Origin: Salinisphaera sp. Q1T1-3
GTDB lineage: Bacteria; Pseudomonadota; Gammaproteobacteria; Nevskiales; Salinisphaeraceae
NCBI RefSeq assembly: GCF_003602005.1
Contig: NZ_QZWD01000020.1
Coordinates: 1-64,000 of the forward strand
Direction: 5' to 3'
DNA: 64,000 nucleotides
Of this stretch, positions 32,952 through 40,588 are shown in pieces. The position numbers and the translations under genes were made by a program. The notes under the pieces are model-generated. The model worked only from the letters and a program-made list of their open reading frames with translations. It ran no database searches and was not told where the DNA came from. Numbering within the stretch: position 1 is the stretch's first letter; each line of letters begins with the position of its first letter.

Positions 32952-35105
32952 ATGTCCGAATCCACTCCCCGTGACCGCGTTCTGCCGGCGCCGCCCCTGG
33001 CCGCGCGTCAGCCGCATCCCACCACGATTCACGGCGCGGACCTGGCCGACGACTACGCCTGGCTGCGCGATGCCCAATGGCGCGAGGCCATGCTGGATCC
33101 GGCACGGCTCGATGCTGACATCCGGGCCCATCTGGATGCCGAGAACGACTACACCGAAGCCGTGCTCGCCGACACCGAAGATCTGCAGCGCCGGCTCGTG
33201 GCCGAAATGCGGGCCCGCATGGCCGAAGTCGATGCCAGCGTCCCCACGCCGGACGGCGACCATGTCTACTACGTGCGTTTCCGGGAGGGCGGCCAGCATC
33301 CGATCTTCTGTCGCGCGCCGCGCAGCGCCGACGGCTCCGCGAGGCCCGGCGAGGCGCTCGATGGCGAGACGATCCTGCTCGACGGCGATGCCGAAGCCGA
33401 GGGCCGGACCTATTTCTCGCTCGGCGCGGTCGACCACAGTCCGGATCACAGCCGTCTGGCCTTCGCGCTCGACGAGCGGGGTTCCGAGGCCTACACGATT
33501 CATGTCCGTGATATCGACACCGGCGTGGAGATCCAGCCGCCGATCGATAATGCCACCGGCACAGTCGCCTGGTCGGCCGATAGCCAGACGCTGTTCTACG
33601 TTACCCTCGACGACAATCATCGGCCGTGTCGTGTCTGGCGACTGCCGCTCGGGGCCGACCAGGCCAGCGCCGAGCTCGTCTACGAAGAGCCCGATCCCGG
33701 TTTTTTCGTCAGCCTCGGCGAAACCCAGTCGGGCCGTTACCTGCTCATCCATGCCCACGATCACGCCACGAGCGAGACCCGCTATATCCCGGCAGCCACG
33801 CCGCACGTCGCCCCGGCGCTGATTGCCGCCCGCCAGATCGGTCGCGAATACAGCGTGGATGACGACAACGGCACGCATTTCGTGATGTTGACCAATGCTG
33901 GCGAAGCCGAGGATTTCCGTCTCGTACGCGCACCGATCGAGGCCCCCGACGAAGCCCAATGGGAAGAACTCGTGCCCCACCAGCCCGGTCGGCTGATCCT
34001 CGACCACGTCGAACTGGCGCGCTTTCGCGTGCGCATGGAACGTGCCGATGCCCTGCCGCGCATCATCATCACGGACAAGCAGACCGGCACCGATCACGCC
34101 ATCGCTTTCGAGGCCGAAGCCTATTCGCTGGGCATGTCGGTCGGCTATGAGTACGACACATCGACCCTGCGTTTTCTCTACAGCGCGCCCCACACCCCGG
34201 ACGAGACCTTCGATTACGACATGGCCACGCGCGCGCGCACGCTGCGCAAGCAACGCCAGGTCCCCAGCGGTTTCGATACCGACGATTACATCGTCCGCCG
34301 GTCGACCGCCGAGACACACGACGGCGAGCAGGTGCCGATCACGATCACCCATCACAAGGACACGCCGCTCGACGGCAGCGCGCCGTGTCTGCTGCACGGC
34401 TACGGCGCGTACGGCATCTCCGAGCCGGCGGCGTTCTCGGCGAGCCGTTTCTCGCTCATCGATCGCGGCTTCGTGTACGCCATCGCCCACGTCCGGGGCG
34501 GCAAGGAACGCGGTTATCGCTGGTATCGGGAAGGCAAGCTCGCCCGTAAACCCAATACCTTCGCCGACTTCATTCGCGTGGCCGAACACCTGATCGAGAC
34601 CGGCTACACCGGCGCCGGGCGCATCGCCGCCCACGGCGGCAGCGCCGGCGGCATGCTGGTCGGGGCCGTCGTCAATCAACGGCCGGAGCTGTTCGGCGCG
34701 GCCGTGGCCGACGTGCCCTTCGTGGACGTGCTCAATACCATGATGGACGACAGTCTGCCGCTCACACCGCCGGAATGGCCCGAATGGGGTAACCCGCGTG
34801 ACGATGCCGACGCCTTCGCGACCATCCGGTCTTATTGCCCATATCAGAACGTCACCGCCCAGGCCTATCCGGCCCTGCTCGTGATCGCCGGCGTGTCCGA
34901 TCCCCGCGTGACCTACTGGGAGCCGGCCAAATGGGTGGCCAAACTCCGGGCTACCAAGACCGACACCAATACACTGCTGCTCAAGACCCATATGGCCGCC
35001 GGCCACGGCGGTCTGCCCGGCCGTTTCGCAGCGCTCGAGGAAACCGGGCTGATCTATGCGTTCCTGCTGCGCGAGCTGGCGCCGGCGGCGACCAGGGCCC
35101 ATTGA
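32952..35105 (+). CDS. ptrB: S9 prolyl oligopeptidase family (oligopeptidase B-like)
   Basis: A cytosolic serine oligopeptidase of 717 residues, the usual length. An N-terminal seven-bladed propeller with YAWLRD and the catalytic alpha/beta-hydrolase domain are present. The nucleophile is Ser564 in GGSAGG, the acid is Asp650 (VSDPRV) and the base is His685 (GHGG). Oligopeptidase B cleaves after basic residues; acidic residues that would set this are not checked here, so the exact specificity is inferred. Repeat copy F lies soon after the stop. Confidence 0.92.
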   Translation: MSESTPRDRVLPAPPLAARQPHPTTIHGADLADDYAWLRDAQWREAMLDPARLDADIRAHLDAENDYTEAVLADTEDLQRRLVAEMRARMAEVDASVPTPDGDHVYYVRFREGGQHPIFCRAPRSADGSARPGEALDGETILLDGDAEAEGRTYFSLGAVDHSPDHSRLAFALDERGSEAYTIHVRDIDTGVEIQPPIDNATGTVAWSADSQTLFYVTLDDNHRPCRVWRLPLGADQASAELVYEEPDPGFFVSLGETQSGRYLLIHAHDHATSETRYIPAATPHVAPALIAARQIGREYSVDDDNGTHFVMLTNAGEAEDFRLVRAPIEAPDEAQWEELVPHQPGRLILDHVELARFRVRMERADALPRIIITDKQTGTDHAIAFEAEAYSLGMSVGYEYDTSTLRFLYSAPHTPDETFDYDMATRARTLRKQRQVPSGFDTDDYIVRRSTAETHDGEQVPITITHHKDTPLDGSAPCLLHGYGAYGISEPAAFSASRFSLIDRGFVYAIAHVRGGKERGYRWYREGKLARKPNTFADFIRVAEHLIETGYTGAGRIAAHGGSAGGMLVGAVVNQRPELFGAAVADVPFVDVLNTMMDDSLPLTPPEWPEWGNPRDDADAFATIRSYCPYQNVTAQAYPALLVIAGVSDPRVTYWEPAKWVAKLRATKTDTNTLLLKTHMAAGHGGLPGRFAALEETGLIYAFLLRELAPAATRAH

Positions 35106-35127
35106 GCCGGGCCCCGCGCGGTTGAGC

Positions 35128-35265
35128 CGCCCACGACAAATCGGCTATCGGCGTACTACGGCATGGCCAAGCTGAATCGTGGCAGGCCACGACCGGCGAC
35201 TTACGCCTTGCAGGACACGATTTGCGGTCTCCAACGCGGCGCTCGAACGAAACATCAACAGGCCC
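35128..35265 (+). mobile_element. MITE-like repeat family 1, 5'-truncated copy F
   Basis: Only the right arm is recognisable. GCCGCCCACGACAAATCGGC at 35128 matches the middle of copy A, and the right end is CGAAACATCAACAGGCCC followed by TA. The left end is lost near the S9 peptidase stop. The last base completes the TAG stop of the convergent membrane protein gene. Confidence 0.8.
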
Positions 35266-36302
35266 TAGCGTAACGGCACGATATGACGGAAACCGGCGGC
35301 CTCATTCGTCAGTCGCTCGGTGACACGGCCATTACGGTCATGCGCCACGGCCCAGCCGAAATCGACGTCGGGCCCGTCGTCGCGCCGGGCGACCGCACCG
35401 CGTGACGGGCTGAAGAGCCACCGCGCCGGGCGCGGACGCGCGCCGTCGAAAGTCAGCCGTACGGCGGTTCCCTCGGGATAATGCATGGGGCCGAGTGAAA
35501 ACGGGGCCGTCAGCGCACCGCCGGCAGACAGCACACGACGGTCGGCATCCAGTGCCAGGCGCACCGTCAGACGGGCACCGGCGATGATCGTCGTCCGGTC
35601 ATCGGCGGTATCGATGATCCAACGATCCGCGCCGCGGCGACCCGAGACATAGCGCGCGCCTTCCGAGGCCCGCAGTGCACTACCTGCCGGCAGCCGGATC
35701 CCGTCGGCCTGCTGATCGGCAGCGAGCACGCAGCGCCGGATCGTGCCCGGGCTGCCGTCAGCGTGCAGATCGAGTGCAACCGGTGTGCCCGCCCGACAGC
35801 GCCAGCCGGCCCACGACTGGTCGACAGCCAGATAGACGGTCGCGCGATCCGGTACATGGCCTTGCGCCCCGTTGACTGACCGGAAATGGCGTTCCATACG
35901 CGATGCGCGGAACCCATACACCGAGACCGGCTTGGGAAAACGAGCCGCGCGAAACGAGGCCGGCTCGTCCGGCTCTCGCAGCACAAGCCGCGTACCGGCC
36001 GGCATCGGCTGGCCGGCGATCACGCGCGGGGCATCGAGCGTGGTGCGTCGCAGCACGTAATGGTGGATCGCGCCGCCCAGAATATAGACGCCGAGAAAGA
36101 GCTGGGTGGCGACAAACGGCAGACCGAACACGCCGAGAATACCGAGCGAGAATCCGCGAACCCATCGATGTCGCCCGGCAAACGCTCGAAATCGACGGCT
36201 GATCGACAGCGCGACGAGACCGACGACGAGCAGCAGCAACGCGATCTGCGAGAGTGTCAGCACGACGGCCAGCGCGAGTGACGGTAGGGGGGCAAAAATC
36301 AT
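35265..36302 (-). CDS. Membrane-anchored protein of unknown function
   Basis: 345 residues. Two N-terminal membrane helices (about 8-32 and 48-72) precede a large, mainly beta-rich domain with many short V/T/G-rich repeats, for example PMPAGTRLVLREPD, VPDRATVYLAVDQSW and IIAGARLTVRLALDADRR. It looks like an extracytoplasmic domain. I do not recognise a family. The codon use is normal for the window. Its TAG stop is formed at the junction with repeat copy F, so the C-terminal end is unaltered if the target TA was part of the original stop. Confidence 0.7.
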   Translation of the reverse strand: MIFAPLPSLALAVVLTLSQIALLLLVVGLVALSISRRFRAFAGRHRWVRGFSLGILGVFGLPFVATQLFLGVYILGGAIHHYVLRRTTLDAPRVIAGQPMPAGTRLVLREPDEPASFRAARFPKPVSVYGFRASRMERHFRSVNGAQGHVPDRATVYLAVDQSWAGWRCRAGTPVALDLHADGSPGTIRRCVLAADQQADGIRLPAGSALRASEGARYVSGRRGADRWIIDTADDRTTIIAGARLTVRLALDADRRVLSAGGALTAPFSLGPMHYPEGTAVRLTFDGARPRPARWLFSPSRGAVARRDDGPDVDFGWAVAHDRNGRVTERLTNEAAGFRHIVPLR

Positions 36303-36414
36303 GATAAGGACTCGAACACGAGCGGCCGGCAGCGGATTTCAGTGTAGGCCGCCGACACCGAAACCGCATGCGCATCCGCCGATGCCGGGTCGATCCGAGG
36401 CCGTCTTTCGCCTG

Positions 36415-36624
36415 GGGCCTGTTGATGTTTCGTGCGAGTCCGCGCCAAGTGCTGCCTGCAATCGGCTTTGGGCCGGCAGGAATAGGCATCGCATGCATCC
36501 CGTGTGTAAGTACTGGCACGCGGGATTGTCGCCCTGCCTTTGATTTCGGGGCGCCTGCGACTCGCGCCTTGCCGGACACGATTCGTAGGCGGAAACACTG
36601 CGCTCGCACAAAACATCACTGGGC
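36415..36624 (+). mobile_element. MITE-like repeat family 1, degenerate copy G
   Basis: The left end is perfect (GGGCCTGTTGATGTTTCG), the right end is damaged (ACATCACTGGGCTC). The hairpin core is largely lost; ATTGTCGCCCTGCCTTTGAT near 36523 matches the mid part of copy A in diverged form. It lies in the promoter region between the divergent membrane protein and LysR genes. I see nothing else in the 432-base gap. Confidence 0.75.
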
Positions 36625-36734
36625 TCTCGCCCCGACATATCGCGGGCCCCGCGACGGCCTCTCATCGGCTATCGTCGGCACCAGGCCCTCGCAAGCGCCT
36701 CGGACGCGCGGCGCATCGTCCTCTCCCAACGCCC

Positions 36735-37622
36735 ATGATCGAACTCCGACAACTCCGCCAATTCGTCGTCGTGGCCGAAGAGCTGCATTTCCATCGGGCA
36801 GCGCGACGCCTGAACATGTCGCAGCCGCCGCTCAGCGCCGCGATCCGTCGACTCGAGGCCGATATCGGCGAGGCCCTGATCGTGCGTGGCAACCGACACA
36901 ACACCCTGACCGCGGCCGGCGCTGCCCTGCTCGTCGAGGCCCGTTCAACGCTGGCCCAGGCCGCGCAGTGTGCACCGGCCGCCCGCGACGCCGCACACGG
37001 CGTGCGCGGCCGCGTCCGGCTCGGTTATGTCGGCAGTGCGATGTACGGCCGCCTTCCAGAGACGGTTCGGACCTTCCGCCGGGCCTATCCGGCGGTCGGT
37101 CTCGATCTGGAGGAACGCACGACGGCCCGACAGATTGCAGCCCTGCGACAGGGCGAGACGGATCTGGCGCTGGTCCTGCCGCCGATCGCGGACAGCACCG
37201 ATCTATCGTTCGCGGATTTCGATACCGACTGTCTGGCGATCGCAATTGCACGCGAGCATCCGCTGGCCGACAAACCGATGCTCGCCGTCGAAGACCTGGC
37301 CGAGGCGTCCTTCGTGTTCTGGCCAGCGCACGAAGGACGCGGCTTCTACCAACGGGCGGTCGATCTCTGTCTTCGGGCCGGCTTCGAACCGCGGATCGTC
37401 CAGCACGCCGAACAGATGCACGGCGTGATCGCCCTGGTGGCCGCCGACGTCGGGGTCGCGATCGTGCCGGCCAGCATGGCCGGCGTGCATCGACCGGATG
37501 TGGTCTATCGCCCCATCACCACGGCAGACGCAGTCTTCGAACTGTGCTGGTGCTGGCGTGCGGAACGGGAAACCCCGGCGCTGGCCAATCTCGTTGCATT
37601 CGCCGGGCCGCCGCCGGGCTGA
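36735..37622 (+). CDS. LysR-family transcriptional regulator
   Basis: 295 residues from ATG 36735 (MIELRQLRQFVVVAEELHFH), the canonical LysR start; the open frame before it runs into repeat G. The winged helix reads FHRAARRLNMSQPPLSAAIRRLE and the effector-binding domain from about residue 90 has VRLGYVGSAMYGRLP, common in regulators of aromatic or organic acid use. LysR proteins are usually activators of nearby genes. The SDR gene 95 bases downstream on the same strand is the likely partner. Confidence 0.9.
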   Translation: MIELRQLRQFVVVAEELHFHRAARRLNMSQPPLSAAIRRLEADIGEALIVRGNRHNTLTAAGAALLVEARSTLAQAAQCAPAARDAAHGVRGRVRLGYVGSAMYGRLPETVRTFRRAYPAVGLDLEERTTARQIAALRQGETDLALVLPPIADSTDLSFADFDTDCLAIAIAREHPLADKPMLAVEDLAEASFVFWPAHEGRGFYQRAVDLCLRAGFEPRIVQHAEQMHGVIALVAADVGVAIVPASMAGVHRPDVVYRPITTADAVFELCWCWRAERETPALANLVAFAGPPPG

Positions 37623-37717
37623 TATCCCGGCCGTATCACCACGCGACGGCAACGGTATTGGCCGGCCGTCGAACGGCCGACCTACCGTGGGTCGACGTTT
37701 CAAACACGGATTCCCTC

Positions 37718-38590
37718 ATGCTCGACTTCAGCACGCGCGTTGTTCTTGTCACCGGCGCAGCCCGCGGCATCGGCCGGGCCTGCGCCCACGATCTCGCCCG
37801 TCGCGGTGCTCACGTCATCATCCACGATCGCGGCACCGATGCGTCCGGCCAGGGCTTTGACCCGGCGCCTGCCGACCGGGCGGCAGCCGCCCTCGTCGAG
37901 GCCGGCCTGCGCGCCACGGCCGCGCATGACGACATCGAAACCCGGGACGGCTGTGCTCGCCTCGTCGCACGGATCGTGGCCACGCACGGCCGACTCGATG
38001 TCGTGATGCACAACGCTGGCTGGGTGGGCTATCAAGCGATCGCGGCGCTGACACCGGATTTTTTGCAACGCGCCATCGCCATCCATCTCTCGGCACCGAC
38101 CTGGCTTGCCCAGGCAGCCTGGCCTGCGATGGTCGAACAACAGTACGGCCGCATTCTGCTGACCACATCCGATCGCGCGTTGTACCCCGAGTATGCCCGG
38201 TCCGGCCTCGCGGCCTATGCCAGCACCAAGATAGCCGCGGTCGGGCTAGTTCATGCGCTGGCCACCGAAGGCGCGACGCATGATATCCAGGTCAATGCGA
38301 TCTCGCCGGTGGCCAAGACCCGCATGTGGGGTATCGACCGGCCGCCGTCGGAACTGACGCCGGAAAGCATCGCGCCCGGGGCGGTCTATCTGGTCAGCGA
38401 TCACTGCCAGGACAGCGGCTGGATCCTGCGGGCCAGCAACGGCCAATTTCACGGCGTGCGGGCCCGCGAGGCCGAGGGCGTGGTCTACCCGCACGATCTA
38501 CGCGGTGTGCGTGCGGCCACCGGCGAGGATGTCGCCGATGCCTGGCCCCGTATCGCCGTGCTCTGCCCCGAACCGCGCTTTGCGGGCTGA
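37718..38590 (+). CDS. SDR-family oxidoreductase
   Basis: 290 residues. TGAARGIG (about 12-19), the acyl-CoA-type insertion (HDRGTDASGQGFDPAPADRAAA), NAG, serine in LLTTSDRALYPEY and YASTK (about 168) are visible. The insertion and the serine environment resemble the dehydrogenase domain of multifunctional beta-oxidation enzyme type 2. ATG 37718 lies in frame with a much longer opening that I reject as non-coding. It follows the LysR gene and may belong to the same regulatory unit. Confidence 0.8.
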   Translation: MLDFSTRVVLVTGAARGIGRACAHDLARRGAHVIIHDRGTDASGQGFDPAPADRAAAALVEAGLRATAAHDDIETRDGCARLVARIVATHGRLDVVMHNAGWVGYQAIAALTPDFLQRAIAIHLSAPTWLAQAAWPAMVEQQYGRILLTTSDRALYPEYARSGLAAYASTKIAAVGLVHALATEGATHDIQVNAISPVAKTRMWGIDRPPSELTPESIAPGAVYLVSDHCQDSGWILRASNGQFHGVRAREAEGVVYPHDLRGVRAATGEDVADAWPRIAVLCPEPRFAG

Positions 38591-38690
38591 TCCGCCCGCC
38601 GCCATGCGGATTCGTGCCCGGCTTGACGTCAAGTGTGGTTGAGGCCCCAGGCTCGACGTCCCAACCTGCCGCACCCGACGACCCCTATTG

Positions 38691-39351
38691 ATGGACAAGC
38701 AATACAGCCCCTGGAACCGCGATCTGTTTGCCGATTGCGCCGTCTGCAATCTCGGCCCCGCCGATCTGATCTTTGTCTCCGGCATGGGGTCCGAAGACAT
38801 CGAGACCGGCGCCATACAACATCCGGGCGACATCGGCGCCCAGGCCCGGTATGCCTATCAGCGCATCCAGACCATTCTGGCGAACAACAACGCCCATCTC
38901 GGCGAAATCGGGCGCATCGTGGTCTATCTGACGGACATGCGTCACAAGGACATCTACGAACAGGTCCAGGCTGAATACTTCGCTGGACTGGCCATGCCGG
39001 TGCATTCCCTAGGGTCTGTTGATGTGTCGTTCGAGCGCCGCGTTGGCGCCACAAATCGTGTCCGGCAAGGCGCGAGTCGCCGATCGTGGCGTGCCATGAT
39101 CAAGGCTCGAAACGCCGCAGGGCGCGATTTGCGGCCCAACCCAAAGGGACAAGCGCTGTTCTGCGGCAATACAGCGTTCTAGCACGCTGGCGCAGAACGA
39201 CTGCGCGGCGCGTGCTACGCCTCGTCTTGCCGCAGAACAGCGCTTGGCGCGGACTCGCACGACACATCAACAGGCCCTAGTGGCTGTCGCCAGTCTGGCC
39301 TGGCCCGAAATGCTCGTCGAAATCGAGGTCACGGCCGTGCACATGCGTTGA
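38691..39351 (+). pseudogene. RidA/YjgF-family gene interrupted by repeat copy H
   Basis: Reads MDKQYSPWNRDLFADCAVC from ATG 38691, with the Rid core (RYAYQRIQTILANNNAHLGEIGRIVVYLTDMR). After 107 codons (ending HSL at 39009-39011) the frame enters copy H. The missing tail VAVASLAWPEMLVEIEVTAVHMR lies directly after it, ending at 39351. Excising 39012-39277 plus one copy of TA joins CTA to GTG and restores a 130-residue protein, the usual Rid length. In place of the catalytic arginine it has His/Ser (PVHSLVAVA), as in non-archetypal Rid groups. As it stands, translation would add about 57 element-encoded residues and stop at 39182, so function is probably lost. Confidence 0.9.
39012..39277 (-). 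mobile_element. MITE-like repeat family 1, copy H, inside a ridA-like gene
   Basis: 266 bases, left end GGGTCTGTTGATGTG, right end CACATCAACAGGCCC, flanked by TA on both sides (39010-39011, 39278-39279). Orientation is opposite to copy B. Internal arms AAGCGCTGTTCTGCGGCAA and TTGCCGCAGAACAGCGCTT are exact complements. This is the best-defined insertion in the window because the split gene gives the empty site. Confidence 0.93.
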
Positions 39352-39381
39352 GCCACCGTGCCGCGGCAACGGGCCGGACGG

Positions 39382-40290
39382 TCAGATCGGCTCGATGCCC
39401 CGGGCCTGCAACGCCGACCCGATGGCCTCGACCAAAGCCTTGATGCGCGCCGGTACATATTTGCGTCCGGGCAGCACGGCCACGATCTCGAGCGGCGCCG
39501 GTCGTGCGTCCAGCGCCAGTTCAACGAGCGCGCCGGATTGCAGCTCGTTCGCGATGAACGCCTTCGGAATCACCGCATAGCCGATGCCGCGCAGGGCACC
39601 GCCAATCAGCAGGCGGCTGCTATCGACCTTGTAGCCGGCTGCCACCTCGATGGCGAAGCATTGACCATCGTCGCCCATGAACTGCCACGGATTGGCCTGC
39701 AACGCACTGAGCGTCGAGATACATGGCAGCGACCGAAGCTCGGCCACGCGCGTCGGCCGGCCGCGGGCGGCGATCAGATCCGGGGCGGCGACCACGGCGC
39801 TCGGCAGCATCAGCAGACGCTGCATCACGAGCCCACTGTCCTGCGGCATACCCCGCGAATAGGCGATCGAGACATCAATTTCGCGTCGTACGGGATCCAG
39901 CGACGGCAGACTCGTGATGCACGCCAGATCGATATCGGGATGGGCCGCGGCGAAATCGGCGATCACGTCGCTGAGCCAGGCCACACCGAACTCGGTCGGT
40001 ATCGAGACACGGATGCGCCCGCTCAACCGGCCCCGGCTCTCATGGACGATGCTTTTCGATTCAAGCAGCTCATCGATCAGCGCCGCCGCGTGATCGTGGA
40101 GCAGCTGCCCGCTTGCGGTCAGGCTGCAATGACGTGAGTTGCGCAGGACGAGCCGGGTTTCGAGATCGGCCTCGAGCCGGTTGAGCCGCCGGCTGATCGT
40201 CGAACTCGGGATACCGAGATCCCGGGCCGCGCCCGAAATCGTGCCGTGCCGGGCGACCTCGACGAATGTTTTCAGATGATTCAGATCCAA
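39382..40290 (-). CDS. LysR-family transcriptional regulator
   Basis: 302 residues starting MDLNHLKTFVEVARHGTISGAARDLGIPSSTISRRLNRLE, a typical LysR winged helix, with an effector domain of the CrgA/AaeR-like group. It is divergent from aceE at 40589. A 17-base palindrome lies between them, so it probably regulates aceE, itself or both. The ridA-like gene and the repeat element lie beyond its 3' end. Confidence 0.9.
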   Translation of the reverse strand: MDLNHLKTFVEVARHGTISGAARDLGIPSSTISRRLNRLEADLETRLVLRNSRHCSLTASGQLLHDHAAALIDELLESKSIVHESRGRLSGRIRVSIPTEFGVAWLSDVIADFAAAHPDIDLACITSLPSLDPVRREIDVSIAYSRGMPQDSGLVMQRLLMLPSAVVAAPDLIAARGRPTRVAELRSLPCISTLSALQANPWQFMGDDGQCFAIEVAAGYKVDSSRLLIGGALRGIGYAVIPKAFIANELQSGALVELALDARPAPLEIVAVLPGRKYVPARIKALVEAIGSALQARGIEPI

Positions 40291-40421
40291 GACCGCGCTT
40301 CATCCCGCGAAAATCGAAAAACAGCGCCGTTGCCGGCCGAACGAACCGGTCAAGGCCACGAGAGCCGATTGTAGCCGATCCACCGGACCGGTCAGCAGCC
40401 GCGAAGACAGCGTTGCATATA

Positions 40422-40438
40422 CGGGAAGGTCGTTCCCG
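40422..40438. promoter_or_regulatory. Palindrome in the LysR-aceE intergenic region
   Basis: CGGGAA-GGTCG-TTCCCG is a perfect 6-5-6 inverted repeat, placed 132 bases from the LysR start and 151 bases from the aceE start. LysR regulators usually prefer T-N11-A cores, which this lacks, so another regulator or an RNA hairpin is possible. Confidence 0.35.
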
Positions 40439-40588
40439 ATTTCATGAATTGCGCGCCGTCGAGACCGCCGACGAGAATGATCCTGCCCCGAAAAACCGCG
40501 TGTCTCGGCGATTCACCGACCCATGCGGTCTCTGACGACAACGGTCGGGTCGGTGGCTTTCATTCACGCGCTTTCGAAGAGGCTGGCC

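Noticed and set aside
32805-35102. Long antisense open frame opposite the S9 peptidase
   Set aside because: Overlaps a gene with a full catalytic triad; the translation has no family motif. Such frames are common in DNA this rich in G+C.
36368-38590. Single long forward open frame covering repeat G, the LysR gene and the SDR gene
   Set aside because: Only its last 290 residues show SDR homology; the first part is a shadow of LysR in another frame.
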